The position numbers were made by a program, and so were the translations under genes. The notes beneath the pieces were generated by a model. That model was given only the letters and a program-made list of their open reading frames with translations, was not told the DNA's origin and made no database searches. A stretch of DNA of 64,000 nt from Trichomonas vaginalis G3 (taxonomy: Eukaryota > Parabasalia > Trichomonadida > Trichomonadidae): NCBI RefSeq assembly GCF_026262505.1, contig NC_067204.1, forward strand, positions 10,821,797-10,885,796, read 5' to 3'. Below are positions 10,060 to 21,998 of the stretch, piece after piece; the first letter of the stretch is position 1; every line of letters starts with the position of its first letter.

Positions 10060-11643
10060 AAAGGTACATTCACTATTTTTGACAAAATTTTAAATTTTCA
10101 TGGGGTTGTAAATCTTATAATAACTAGATGAATAAGGAATGAATCCCAGTATAATGTGCATCATTATATTAAACACTATATGTAAGGCTAATGATTCTAT
10201 TAACACTTATGAAGATCTATAGTATTTGAGCAGATAAATTTGATAATTTCCAAAACTCTTATATTTCAAAATTAAAGTGTGCGAATGCATTTAAATGAGA
10301 GCAAAAAGAGATTGATGCTGTTAAAACTAGGTGTTAATTTGCAATTATTTCGCATCACAAGAACTACCCAGTAAATTCGGCTATCTTTCTTTGCAATTAT
10401 TCTCCATTATACATATAATATAATGGTTAGGGTTTGAAGAAAAGTTACTAGAGAATTATTGACTTTTGAAATAATGCAGAATTTTACTTGAAGAAATCAT
10501 TAATTTATGAGTTCCAAATTGCTAAGCATGACGAAGGATCATTAAATTTGCTACAATTAAATACACTTATTGCAGAATTAAGATTTTTGAAATTAAAAGT
10601 TTGAAATATTGCCTTTTTGAATAAAAATTTAAATTTTATTATATAATCATGATAATATCTTATAGAAATTAAAAGAAAATATTTTAAACCATTCAAATAT
10701 TTTGAATGTCTTATCAATTTAAAATATTAAAAGATAGCTTAATTTTATCATCATTAGTTGTTATCAAAGTTTTCTTCTTTTGATGAACAACAGTAAATGA
10801 TTTGTTAATTACTTGTCTTCCTTTTTCGCAGCAAAATCAAAAGTTATGATGATAATCTTGCTCTCAATTTTGAAACTCTCTGATTTACAAGTAAGCATTC
10901 CTTTGGAAAAGCAGTCCTATTCTGTTTTCAAGATATTTTAAAGCCTCCATTTCATACAATGCGCAGATCTATTCGAAATTGCAAGAACTCTCAAGAAAAA
11001 TGCAGCAGCAAAGAAGATTCCATAGTTTCTAGCATCAAAAATTTACAACCTTAATACAACAGTTAAAGAGAAGCTCGAAAAGAAAATATTTAACCATAAA
11101 GCTGGAAACTATTCGATATCTACTATTAGATCTAATAAAAAGTTAATTGTAACATATTTTACATGCTATTTGCTGACTCTGTTCCATTATATTACCATAT
11201 ATATCTTTTTGAAATCTAAAATATTTTTACGATTTTAACCATGTGTTGTTGAAACCATATATCAATCTTAGCTAAAGTATAGTTTATGAGTTTGTCACCA
11301 TCTAACGTATGAATTTTCAAAAATGTCAAATATGTTCATTTTTTCTGTATATTCAGCCATAATTTCACGTTGTTATACTATTCAACTATTATTTAATATT
11401 TTTATCGATTTAAATATATGATGAGATGCTTAGTTCTCCCGGAAATCGATTTTTAATCGCAATTTTAACTTTCCAAAAAAAATTCAAAAATAAAAATCCC
11501 TCTCAATTTTCTAAGTTTTCTAACTCGCCAAATCTCTAGCCAAATTTTTTTGGCCCGTATAAATATTGTTAGGCACTATATAGGGATGCTATTTATCCTA
11601 TTTTCATCCCATTTTACTGTTATCGCTTAGTGAATGTACCTTT
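10060..11643. mobile_element. Non-coding DNA transposon, 16-bp inverted ends
   Basis: The ends are perfect 16-bp inverted repeats, AAAGGTACATTCACTA at 10,060-10,075 and its complement at 11,628-11,643. The left flank ends in AATTTTTC (10,052-10,059). The right flank also reads AATTTTTC once the later Mutator-like insertion is taken into account (11,644-11,648, continuing after 21,219). An 8-bp duplication fits hAT or P-type elements. No transposase frame is visible in the AT-rich interior, so it is probably non-autonomous or decayed. Superfamily is an inference. Confidence 0.65.
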
Positions 11644-11648
11644 AATTT

Positions 11649-12083
11649 GGCGGAGGTTTTTGTGATATGGAAAAATGTTAGTTGCTCAATTATCTCACTA
11701 TTGGATGGACTTTTATCGAGCGAAATTTTGGCTGTAAAGACAATTCTGATATTGGTAACATGGTGATAAGAACAAATAGTCAGTTTGCATGGTTTATGAT
11801 GAGATAATTTCGATTTAAAAAAAAATATAAAAATTGATTTTAATGAGCGATTATATTTGAATATGCTCTCCTAATTTGAAGGAACTGGTTAAATCATGAA
11901 TTGATCATGAATAATTTTTTTTCAAAATAACAATTATAATTTCATATTCATTATAAGTTGAAAATATATCATAAAGACTTTATGAATGATAAATTCCTAA
12001 AAAACAAGTTAGTTTGTTTCTGAAAATAATAATAATAAAAACCAATTTAGACCCAATAATTTTTGGCGGATAATTGAGATGTT
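11649..12083 (+). repeat. Left 435-bp terminal inverted repeat of MULE-like element
   Basis: It matches the complement of 20,775-21,210 almost without change, including the GTGATATGG and TTAGACCCAATAATTT segments. The near-identity suggests recent activity or gene conversion. Confidence 0.9.
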
Positions 12084-12123
12084 ACGATTGAATTAAAAAA
12101 AAAAGCGGTAATACATTTTTACA

Positions 12124-12620
12124 ATGATGAAGAGGCTGGCAACCTCTGAGTCAAAGCACTTGTTAATGCAATGATGAAGAGGCTGGCAACCTCTGAGTCA
12201 AAGCACTTGTTAATGCAATGATGAAGAGGCTGGCAACCTCTGAGTCAAAGCACTTGTTAATGCAATGATGAAGAGGCTGGCAACCTCTGAGTCAAAGCAC
12301 TTGTTAATGCAATGATGAAGAGGCTGGCAACCTCTGAGTCAAAGCACTTGTTAATGCAATGATGAAGAGGCTGGCAACCTCTGAGTCAAAGCACTTGTTA
12401 ATGCAATGATGAAGAGGCTGGCAACCTCTGAGTCAAAGCACTTGTTAATGCAATGATGAAGAGGCTGGCAACCTCTGAGTCAAAGCACTTGTTAATGCAA
12501 TGATGAAGAGGCTGGCAACCTCTGAGTCAAAGCACTTGTTAATGCAATGATGAAGAGGCTGGCAACCTCTGAGTCAAAGCACTTGTTAATGCAATGATGA
12601 AGAGGCTGGCAACATCTGAG
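12124..12620 (+). repeat. 47-bp tandem repeat, ten copies plus partial
   Basis: The period is exactly 47 bp, with starts at 12,124, 12,171 and so on to 12,594. Copies are identical until the last partial one. Each unit contains a small hairpin, GAGGCTGGCAACCTC. There are no variable spacers, so this is a satellite and not a CRISPR array. Confidence 0.95.
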
Positions 12621-12772
12621 TTAAAATACTTTTCCCAGTGTGGGAGTAATTTGAAAAAAAAAAATTTAGTTCATATATTGAAAAAAACAAAAGTAAAAAT
12701 TAAAGTTTATAGGTTGTGTTTTGATGAGCAAATTGTTAAGATATTGTAGTTCTAAAGAAAAATTGGAGTTTC

Positions 12773-14215
12773 GAGGAAGTTTCTCGACAGAGGAAACTTT
12801 CATATCGAATGTTGCCTCTGTCGAGATGTATGTGACAGGCAAAGTGCAATCACCTATCAATATTGCACTTTGCCTGTCAAAAGTTCTTCGCATCTCTTGA
12901 GGTGTGAGGAAGTTTCTCGACAGAGGAAACTTTCATATCGAATGTTGCCTCTGTCGAGATGTATGTGACAGGCAAAGTGCAATCACCTATCAATATTGCA
13001 CTTTGCCTGTCAAAAGTTCTTCGCATCTCTTGAGGTGTGAGGAAGTTTCTCGACAGAGGAAACTTTCATATCGAATGTTGCCTCTGTCGAGATGTATGTG
13101 ACAGGCAAAGTGCAATCACCTATCAATATTGCACTTTGCCTGTCAAAAGTTCTTCGCATCTCTTGAGGTGTGAGGAAGTTTCTCGACAGAGGAAACTTTC
13201 ATATCGAATGTTGCCTCTGTCGAGATGTATGTGACAGGCAAAGTGCAATCACCTATCAATATTGCACTTTGCCTGTCAAAAGTTCTTCGCATCTCTTGAG
13301 GTGTGAGGAAGTTTCTCGACAGAGGAAACTTTCATATCGAATGTTGCCTCTGTCGAGATGTATGTGACAGGCAAAGTGCAATCACCTATCAATATTGCAC
13401 TTTGCCTGTCAAAAGTTCTTCGCATCTCTTGAGGTGTGAGGAAGTTTCTCGACAGAGGAAACTTTCATATCGAATGTTGCCTCTGTCGAGATGTATGTGA
13501 CAGGCAAAGTGCAATCACCTATCAATATTGCACTTTGCCTGTCAAAAGTTCTTCGCATCTCTTGAGGTGTGAGGAAGTTTCTCGACAGAGGAAACTTTCA
13601 TATCGAATGTTGCCTCTGTCGAGATGTATGTGACAGGCAAAGTGCAATCACCTATCAATATTGCACTTTGCCTGTCAAAAGTTCTTCGCATCTCTTGAGG
13701 TGTGAGGAAGTTTCTCGACAGAGGAAACTTTCATATCGAATGTTGCCTCTGTCGAGATGTATGTGACAGGCAAAGTGCAATCACCTATCAATATTGCACT
13801 TTGCCTGTCAAAAGTTCTTCGCATCTCTTGAGGTGTGAGGAAGTTTCTCGACAGAGGAAACTTTCATATCGAATGTTGCCTCTGTCGAGATGTATGTGAC
13901 AGGCAAAGTGCAATCACCTATCAATATTGCACTTTGCCTGTCAAAAGTTCTTCGCATCTCTTGAGGTGTGAGGAAGTTTCTCGACAGAGGAAACTTTCAT
14001 ATCGAATGTTGCCTCTGTCGAGATGTATGTGACAGGCAAAGTGCAATCACCTATCAATATTGCACTTTGCCTGTCAAAAGTTCTTCGCATCTCTTGAGGT
14101 GTGAGGAAGTTTCTCGACAGAGGAAACTTTCATATCGAATGTTGCTCTGTCGAGATGTATGTGACAGGCAAAGTGCAATCACCTATCAATATTGCACTTT
14201 GCCTGTCAAAAGTTC
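12773..14215 (+). repeat. 133-bp tandem repeat, about eleven copies
   Basis: Units start at 12,773 and every 133 bp to 14,103, essentially identical. Each unit holds two hairpins, one with stem CGACAGAGG/CCTCTGTCG and one with stem GACAGGCAAAGTGCAAT and its complement. The repeated 65-residue frames across it are a by-product of the repeat and are not genes. Inverted copies continue at 14,218-14,440 and around 16,411-16,960. Confidence 0.95.
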
Positions 14216-14217
14216 TT

Positions 14218-16631
14218 CCTCTGTCGAGAAACTTCCTCACACCTCAAGAGATGCGAAGAACTTTTGACAGGCAAAGTGCAATATTGATAGGTGATTGCAC
14301 TTTGCCTGTCACATACATCTCGACAGAGGCAACATTCGATATGAAAGTTTCCTCTGTCGAGAAACTTCCTCACACCTCAAGAGATGCGAAAACTTTTGAC
14401 AGGCAAAGTGCAATATTGATAGGTGATTGCACTTTGCCTCTCCAAACTCTCAAATATGCTTCTCACCATACATCAAACGGGCAAATTTCTCCTTAAATTT
14501 CTCTTTATTTGAAGGTTTTCAACAAAGCTATACCTTAAAAATCTGTGCTTGTTATATCTGATCATTTGTGTGTTAGGGGAGGTAAATTTATTCCACTAGA
14601 GCAAATTTTTTCCGAGGTTTCTCATCGAATGAGAAACCTCGGAACAACTCTTCAATAGTGTAATGAATTTGTGGTATTTGTCCTGCAAACAGCGAGAGAA
14701 CTTGTCTGTAATTCGTTTATGATGAAGTTATCTGGATGTCTCTCAGATGAGGAAGGAAGTCCAGAAAACTTCACCATAAGTTAATACTTGTGTATTTCTA
14801 TGACTCTCTTCACGTCAGAGAATGTAAATTTACTCGAATAGGGCAAAGTTCTGCTCAAGTTTCTCATTTGATGAGAAACCTCGGAAGAACTTTGCCCTAA
14901 GGTAATGTATATGTGATTGTTGGCCCGCAGAGAAACAAGGAATCTGTTTGTATTTCGTTTATGGTGAAGTTCTCGGATGTTCTCTCAAATTATATGGAAA
15001 ATCAAGATAACTTCACCATAATTTGTTGTAGTTGTGATTCTCTGGCTCTTTGCCGGCCAGAAAACTAGAAAATAGTTTATAGTGGGAGTATGCTCGATGA
15101 ATACCTACTCACTAAAAATATACGTTATTTTTTGTTTTCCTATGGGAAAATAGTTTTGATTTTTATACTATCGTATGCTTTGTTATTGCATGAATTGTCT
15201 ATTTTCTTAATAAAAACTCATTTTTCCGTGTGATTCTGAATCAATGCATTCCAAAAAAGCGTTTTCCGCCTTTGAAACGTGAAAACACACATTGCATGAA
15301 GAATCAGAGAAGATTTTCTAACTCGAAGAATTCCAAAAAAAACCAATTATAGTTTTTTTATCGTGAAAAATTTACTTTTTAACTACGAAATTTTTAAAAC
15401 GCGATTTTTTTGGAGATTTTTAGAAAATTCAAATATGATAGGCATGTGTTATTTTATGTGCTCTATGAGTTTATCAGCTTAATTTGGAGTTATTATCAAA
15501 TTTCAATAAGTCTAAAAAATTGAAAGATAGAAAATCTTCTCTGATTCTTCATGCAATGTGTGTTTTCACGTTTCAAAGGCGGAAAACGCTTTTTTGGAAT
15601 GCATTGATTCAGAATCACACGGAAAAATGAGTTTTTATTAAGAAAATAGACAATTCATGCAATAACAAAGCATACGATAGTATAAAAATCAAAACTATTT
15701 TCCCATAGGAAAACAAAAAATAACGTATATTTTTAGTGAGTAGGTATTCATCGAGCATACTCCCACTATAAACTATTTTCTAGTTTTCTGGCCGGCAAAG
15801 AGCCAGAGAATCACAACTACAACAAATTATGGTGAAGTTATCTTGATTTTCCATATAATTTGAGAGAACATCCGAGAACTTCACCATAAACGAAATACAA
15901 ACAGATTCCTTGTTTCTCTGCGGGCCAACAATCACATATACATTACCTTAGGGCAAAGTTCTTCCGAGGTTTCTCATCAAATGAGAAACTTGAGCAGAAC
16001 TTTGCCCTATTCGAGTAAATTTACATTCTCTGACGTGAAGAGAGTCATAGAAATACACAAGTATTAACTTATGGTGAAGTTTTCTGGACTTCCTTCCTCA
16101 TCTGAGAGACATCCAGATAACTTCATCATAAACGAATTACAGACAAGTTCTCTCGCTGTTTGCAGGACAAATACCACAAATTCATTACACTATTGAAGAG
16201 TTGTTCCGAGGTTTCTCATTCGATGAGAAACCTCGGAAAAAATTTGCTCTAGTGGAATAAATTTACCTCCCCTAACACACAAATGATCAGATATAACAAG
16301 CACAGATTTTTAAGGTATAGCTTTGTTGAAAACCTTTCAAATAAAGAGAAATTTAAGGAGAAATTTGCCCGTTTGATGTATGGTGAGAAGCATATTTGAG
16401 AGTTTGGAGAGGCAAAGTGCAATCACCTATCAATATTGCACTTTGCCTGTCAAAAGTTCTTCGCATCTCTTGAGGTGTGAGGAAGTTTCTCGACAGAGGA
16501 AACTTTCATATCGAATGTTGCCTCTGTCGAGATGTATGTGACAGGCAAAGTGCAATCACCTATCAATATTGCACTTTGCCTGTCAAAAGTTCTTCGCATC
16601 TCTTGAGGTGTGAGGAAGTTTCTCGACAGAG
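14218..16631. repeat. Large palindrome 1, arms about 1.1 kb
   Basis: The left arm 14,218-15,330 is mirrored by about 15,525-16,631, with a centre of about 190 bp. The arms include inverted copies of the 133-bp unit plus several imperfect hairpins such as those built on GGCAAAGTTCTT/AAGAACTTTGCC and TATGGTGAAGTT/AACTTCACCATA. No coding frame is present. On a single strand this region could fold into one very long stem. Confidence 0.9.
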
Positions 16632-16731
16632 GAAACTTTCATATCGAATGTTGCCTCTGTCGAGATGTATGTGACAGGCAAAGTGCAATCACCTATCAAT
16701 ATTGCACTTTGCCTGTCAAAAGTTCTTCCTC

Positions 16732-18835
16732 TGTCGAGAAACTTCCTCACACCTCAAGAGATGCGAAGAACTTTTGACAGGCAAAGTGCAATATTGATAG
16801 GTGATTGCACTTTGCCTGTCACATACATCTCGACAGAGCAACATTCGATATGAAAGTTTCCTCTGTCGAGAAACTTCCTCACACCTCAAGAGATGCGAAG
16901 AACTTTTGACAGGCAAAGTGCAATATTGATAGGTGATTGCACTTTGCCTCTCCAAACTCTCAAATATGCTTATCACCATACATCAAACGGGCAAATTTCT
17001 CCTTAAATTTCTCTTTATTTGAAAGGTTTTCAACAAAGCTATACCTTAAAAATCTGTGCTTGTTATATCTGATCATTTGTGTGTTAGGGAGGTAAATTTA
17101 TTCCACTAGAGCAAATTTTTTCCGAGGTTTCTCATCGAATGAGAAACTCGGAACAACTCTTCAATAGTGTAATGAATTTGTGGTATTTGTCCTGCAAACA
17201 GCGAGAGAACTTGTCTGTAATTCGTTTATGATGAAGTTATCTGGATGTCTCTCAGATGAGGAAGGAAGTCCAGAAAACTTCACCATAAGTTAATACTTGT
17301 GTATTTCTATGACTCTCTTCACGTCAGAGAATGTAAATTTACTCGAATAGGGCAAAGTTCTGCTCAAGTTTCTCATTTGATGAGAAACCTCGGAAGAACT
17401 TTGCCCTAAGGTAATGTATATGTGATTGTTGGCCGCAGAGAAACAAGGAATCTGTTTGTATTTCGTTTATGGTGAAGTTCTCGGATGTTCTCTCAAATTA
17501 TATGGAAAATCAAGATAACTTCACCATAATTTGTTGTAGTTGTGATTCTGGCTCTTTGCCGGCCAGAAAACTAGAAAATAGTTTATAGTGGGAGTATGCT
17601 CGATGAATACCTACTCACTAAAAATATACGTTATTTTTTGTTTTCCTATGGGAAAATAGTTTTGATTTTTATACTATCGTATGCTTTGTTATTGCATGAA
17701 TTGTCTATTTTCTTAATAAAAACTCATTTTTCCGTGTGATTCTGAATCAATGCATTCCAAAAAAGCGTTTTCCGCCTTTGAAACGTGAAAAACACATTGC
17801 ATGAAGAATCAGAGAAGGTTTTCTAACTCGAAGAATTCCAAAAAAAACCAATTATAGTTTTTCGTGAAAAATTTACTTTTTTAACTACGAAATTTTTTAA
17901 AACGCGATTTTTTTGGAGATTTTTAGAAAATTCAAATATGATAGGCATGTGTTATTTTATGTGCTCTATGAGTTTATCAGCTTAATTTGGAGTTATTATC
18001 AATTTCAATAAGTTAAAAAATTGAAAGATAGAAAATCTTCTCTGATTCTTCATGCAATGTGTGTTTTCACGTTTCAAAGGCGGAAAACGCTTTTTTGGAA
18101 TGCATTGATTCAGAATCACACGGAAAAATGAGTTTTTATTAAGAAAATAGACAATTTGCAATAACAAAGCATACGATAGTATAAAAATCAAAACTATTTT
18201 CCCATAGGAAAACAAAAAATAAGTATATTTTTAGTGAGTAGGTATTCATCGAGCATACTCCCACTATAAAATATTTTCTAGTTTTCTGGCCGGCAAAGAG
18301 CCAGAGAATCACAACTACAACAAATTATGGTGAAGTTATCTTGATTTTCCATATAATTTGAGAGAACATCCGAGAACTTCACCATAAACGAAATACAAAC
18401 AGATTCCTTGTTTCTCTGCGGGCCAACAATCACATATACATTACCTTAGGGCAAAGTTCTTCCGAGGTTTCTCATCAAATGAGAAACTTGAGCAGAACTT
18501 TGCCCTATTCGAGTAAATTTACATTCTCTGACGTGAAGAGAGTCATAGAAATACACAAGTATTAACTTATGGTGAAGTTTTCTGGACTTCCTTCCTCATC
18601 TGAGAGACATCCAGATAACTTCATCATAAACGAATTACAGACAAGTTCTCTCGCTGTTTGCAGGACAAATACCACAAATTCATTACACTATTGAAGAGTT
18701 GTTCCGAGGTTTCTCATTCGATGAGAAACCTCGGAAAAAATTTGCTCTAGTGGAATAAATTTACCTCCCTAACACACAAATGATCAGATATAACAAGCAC
18801 AGATTTTTAAGGTATAGCTTTGTTGAAAACCTTTC
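16732..18835. repeat. Large palindrome 2, tandem copy of palindrome 1
   Basis: This repeats palindrome 1 in the same orientation. Its left arm is 16,732-17,825 and its right arm about 18,025-18,835, where similarity stops. Differences from the first copy are mostly single-base changes in short homopolymers, for example GTTAGGGGAGG against GTTAGGGAGG. Confidence 0.9.
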
Positions 18836-19453
18836 AACGAATGAGAAAGTTAGGAAAACTCTACCTTATAAGATCAACTATAGAATTCATAGCTCTTTGA
18901 ATACTAGGAAACATTAATGCAGTAGTTTAAGGCAAAGTTTTTCCGAGATCTACGAAGGATAGAGAGATCTCGGAAGAACTTTGCTCTGCACAAGTAATTT
19001 CAGAATCTATGGTCCTCTAAGGACCAGAGGACGGTAATGTAAAAGAATGATGTCAATAGCAGATAAATAATAGCCTTAGAAGTTCAATACGTGCACAGTT
19101 TGACTACATTGCCCTAGTAGTTAGACTGTACAGGTATTGTACTTCTGGCCTAAAAAATCCTCATTGAAGACAATAGGTAGAAACTCAAATTGTTGATAAA
19201 TATCCCAAAATATCATAAGAGAGCCCATTATTGTTACCTGGCTCCTTCCTGGCTTTCAAAGTCTGTAAACGAGAAGTCTTGGCTCTTGTGGTAATTGCTT
19301 CCAAGAGGTTTACTCAATTCGAGTAAAACTATAAACCCTGTAACTGACATGTACTTCCTTGAATGGGCATTAAAAGTAATTTAACCTAACGAATAGTAAC
19401 ATGACTCTCGTAAACGAAAAAGAGAATTTGACGCAGTCAAATCCTCTCTCTCA
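18836..19453. other. Spacer with imperfect hairpins inside the MULE-like element
   Basis: It contains an imperfect hairpin at about 18,931-18,988 (AGGCAAAGTTTTTCCGAGAT and its near complement). Another near 19,080-19,145 is built on GAAGTTCAATACGTGCACAG-like arms. No gene is supported. Confidence 0.6.
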
Positions 19454-20414
19454 AAAAGTGGACTTTACATGGCAAATTTCAAATGCATGTAAGGTCCACT
19501 TTGATCAGTTTCAGGATGGAATTGGAGGCCATGAGGTACTGACATTGCATCAGTATCTCATAGCCTCCAATCCCTTCAAAAAATGGGAGAAACTTTGGTC
19601 GAATAATTTAACATTCGGCCAAAGTTTCTCCCATAATTAATGAGAATGAAAGGGTAAGAGGCATATAGGGTCACTATATACCTCTTACCCTTTCATTTTC
19701 ATTTGGAGGTCAACAAACCCGGAGTTAATTGCAAACAATTAACTCCAAATTTGTTTATGTTAAGGAAGGAGGATTGGAGGGTAAGAGGTACATAGTATGA
19801 TATGTACCTCTTACCCTGCAATTCCTTCTAGAAAGTTCCAAAACTTTGGGTTAATTGCAAACTATTAACCCAAAGTTTTGGAACTTTCAAGTGGAGATGG
19901 AAGACTTTGGGGTATATATTAATATAATATACCTCAAAGCCTTCCATCTCCACTACAAATGGAGAAACTTTGTCCGAATAGTTTAACATTCGGACAAAGT
20001 TTCTCCCATCTTTCAATGTAATTGCTACCTGTGAGGTACTGACTTGAAGTCAGTGCTTCACAGGTAGCAATATCCAAAAATTTAAAAACATTTTATCAGT
20101 TCGTTAGAGAACTAGAGCCTCCTAGGTACTGAACCAGAATCAGTGCCTAGGGGACTCTAGTGATCTATATAAATCTGAGAAACTTTGAGGAAATTGTTCG
20201 ACATTTCCTCAAAGTTTCTCAGCAATTTAGCGAGGAATGTTCGTTATCGTGTAGATATTTATAATATATACATGATAACAAACATTCCCCGCTAAAAGAT
20301 GTAAAATCTTATAAGAAATAATTGCAAAAGAATAACAAATTGCAACAAATTTTATATGAAACTGAACCTTATGAGGTAGTGATTCAAGATCACCGCCTCA
20401 TAAGATTCAGTTTC
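19454..20414. repeat. Array of about fourteen alternating hairpins
   Basis: Closely packed inverted repeats of about 45-68 bp include 19,454-19,502, 19,514-19,574, 19,584-19,633, 19,639-19,703, 19,714-19,758, 19,761-19,829, 19,831-19,888, 19,891-19,953, 19,959-20,009, 20,021-20,071, 20,111-20,161, 20,175-20,222, 20,228-20,295 and 20,358-20,414. One class has GAGGTAC/TAAGAGG-type cores near the loop. The other has GAAACTTTG or TTAATTGCAAA cores. For most of the array they alternate. Outer stems differ between hairpins, yet each stays self-complementary. Confidence 0.85.
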
Positions 20415-20590
20415 AATCTCAAGTATCTCAAAAGTAAGGCTCTATTTTTTGCCATGTAAAGTATCACTTTACTGTCAAGCCGTTTTTATCGTTTTCGTTT
20501 ACAACATGACCACTATTTTGATGACTAAGAAATGTAATTCATCAAATTGGCAGTTCGATGAATAATACCATGCAATCAACAACTGGTTTG

Positions 20591-20729
20591 TTACAATTTG
20601 GCTTGATTCATCAAATTGGCGGTTTGATGAACCGAATATTGTAATCCAGACTAGGTCAGTTACAATTTGGCTTGATTCATCAAATTGGCGGTTTGATGAA
20701 CCGAATATTGTAATCCAGACTAGGTCAGT
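20591..20729 (+). repeat. 69-bp direct repeat, two copies
   Basis: Two identical 69-bp units begin at 20,591 and 20,660 with TTACAATTTGGCTTGATTCA. Each contains a small palindrome, TTCATCAAATTGGCGG followed by TTTGATGAA. A related single motif lies at about 20,537-20,562. Confidence 0.9.
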
Positions 20730-20774
20730 TGCTTGTTGGTCATAGATAATAATGACACCTTTCAGTTTTTGTTA

Positions 20775-21210
20775 AACATCTCAATTATCCCGCCAAAAAT
20801 TATTGGGTCTAAATTGGTTTTTATTATTATTATTTTCAGAAACAAACTAACTTGTTTTTTAGGAATTTATCATTCATAAAGTCTTTATGATATATTTTCA
20901 ACTTATAATGAATATGAAATTATAATTGTTATTTTGAAAAAAAATTATTCATGATCAATTCATGATTTAACCAGTTCCTTCAAATTAGGAGAGCATATTC
21001 AAATATAATCGCTCATTAAAATCAATTTTTATATTTTTTTTTAAATCGAAATTATCTCATCATAAACCATGCAAACTGACTATTTGTTCTTATCACCATG
21101 TTACCAATATCAGAATTGTCTTTACAGCCAAAATTTCGCTCGATAAAAGTCCATCCAATAGTGAGATAATTGAGCAACTAACATTTTTCCATATCACAAA
21201 AAACCTCCCC
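20775..21210 (-). repeat. Right terminal inverted repeat of MULE-like element
   Basis: It is the inverted partner of 11,649-12,083. It ends CACAAAAAACCTCCCC at 21,210 and is followed at once by the duplicated CTTTAATTT. Confidence 0.9.
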
Positions 21211-21222
21211 CTTTAATTTTTC

Positions 21223-21998
21223 TTGAAAAACACCTAAAAAATTTACAGTCATGTGATATAAAATGCGTTATGTAAACGCAAGAGTTAAGGTGATTTGTAA
21301 TGATTAGTTATACTCTTATCTCATGAACGACTTGAACTAGACGATTCTCATCAGTGTGCTTTAATAATCAAGGAGTTTCTCCTAATTGTAATTTAATTAG
21401 ATGTAAGAATTTAGCACATTAAGCTTAAAGATTCACTGAAATTGTTGATAATATGGATAAAAATTGAACCTTACTTGAGATAATAGAAACTTCAATAACT
21501 TATTGAGCTATAACACTCAAAAATATCTCCACAATCAGTGTTGATATTGTCGGGAGTTAATGTTAGGATCAAACAATAGTAGTAATAGTCAAATAAAGCC
21601 AAATTCATTCGAAGTCTCTCCCTGAATGAATGATAGAGAGATTTTATTTAAATTTTACCTCAATAGGCTTTTAATTAACCAAAGATCATGTGTATGATAC
21701 ATTCATTGGATAGTATTATACATATTATCAATGATAAATCATTACAAATTTTAAATCCGATTAATGGCTAAGCGAGGTAATGGGAATATTATTGAAAACT
21801 TGCTTAAATGCATGTGTACTCATTTTCACAAGATATTAGCTAAATTTGGATCGTGATATCTTAGATAAAAGCAAAAATTTGAGATTTACAAGAAAATATG
21901 GTGAAAAACTATAAGTGAAACTTATTGCATGAGCATTGAGCTTTTCTTTTTCTTCTAAATTTTGCTGCGGAAGAAAAGTGACACTAAATTTTATATCA
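21223..21998. other. Intergenic region upstream of the BTB-like/ankyrin gene
   Basis: This 0.78-kb AT-rich stretch has no supported gene. The last bases before the start codon read TTTATATCAATG. TCAATG resembles a trichomonad initiator placed directly on the start. Confidence 0.45.

Larger units (their letters stand above)
11649..21210. mobile_element. Mutator-like non-autonomous element, 9.56 kb
   Basis: Long inverted ends (11,649-12,083 and 20,775-21,210) begin GGCGGAGGTTTTT / GGGGAGGTTTTTT and match almost base for base. They are bounded by the 9-bp direct repeat CTTTAATTT (11,640-11,648 and 21,211-21,219). Long terminal inverted repeats with a 9-bp duplication are typical of Mutator-like elements. 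The interior has no transposase. It holds a 47-bp tandem array, a 133-bp tandem array, two large palindromes, a hairpin array and a 69-bp repeat. It therefore looks like a captured-repeat, non-autonomous MULE. It landed exactly at the right edge of the older 10,060-11,643 element. Confidence 0.8.

Noticed and set aside
12124-14215. CRISPR-like regular repeats
   Set aside because: The 47-bp and 133-bp units are continuous with no unique spacers, and no cas-like gene is present; these are satellites in a eukaryotic genome.
12904-14500. Repeated 65-residue open frames
   Set aside because: They are the same frame read through each 133-bp satellite unit and end at the unit borders; there is no independent sign of coding.
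19454-20414. Hairpins as tRNA genes or bacterial-type terminators
   Set aside because: The shapes are simple long stems without the tRNA cloverleaf or conserved TTC arm, and rho-independent terminators do not apply to this organism.
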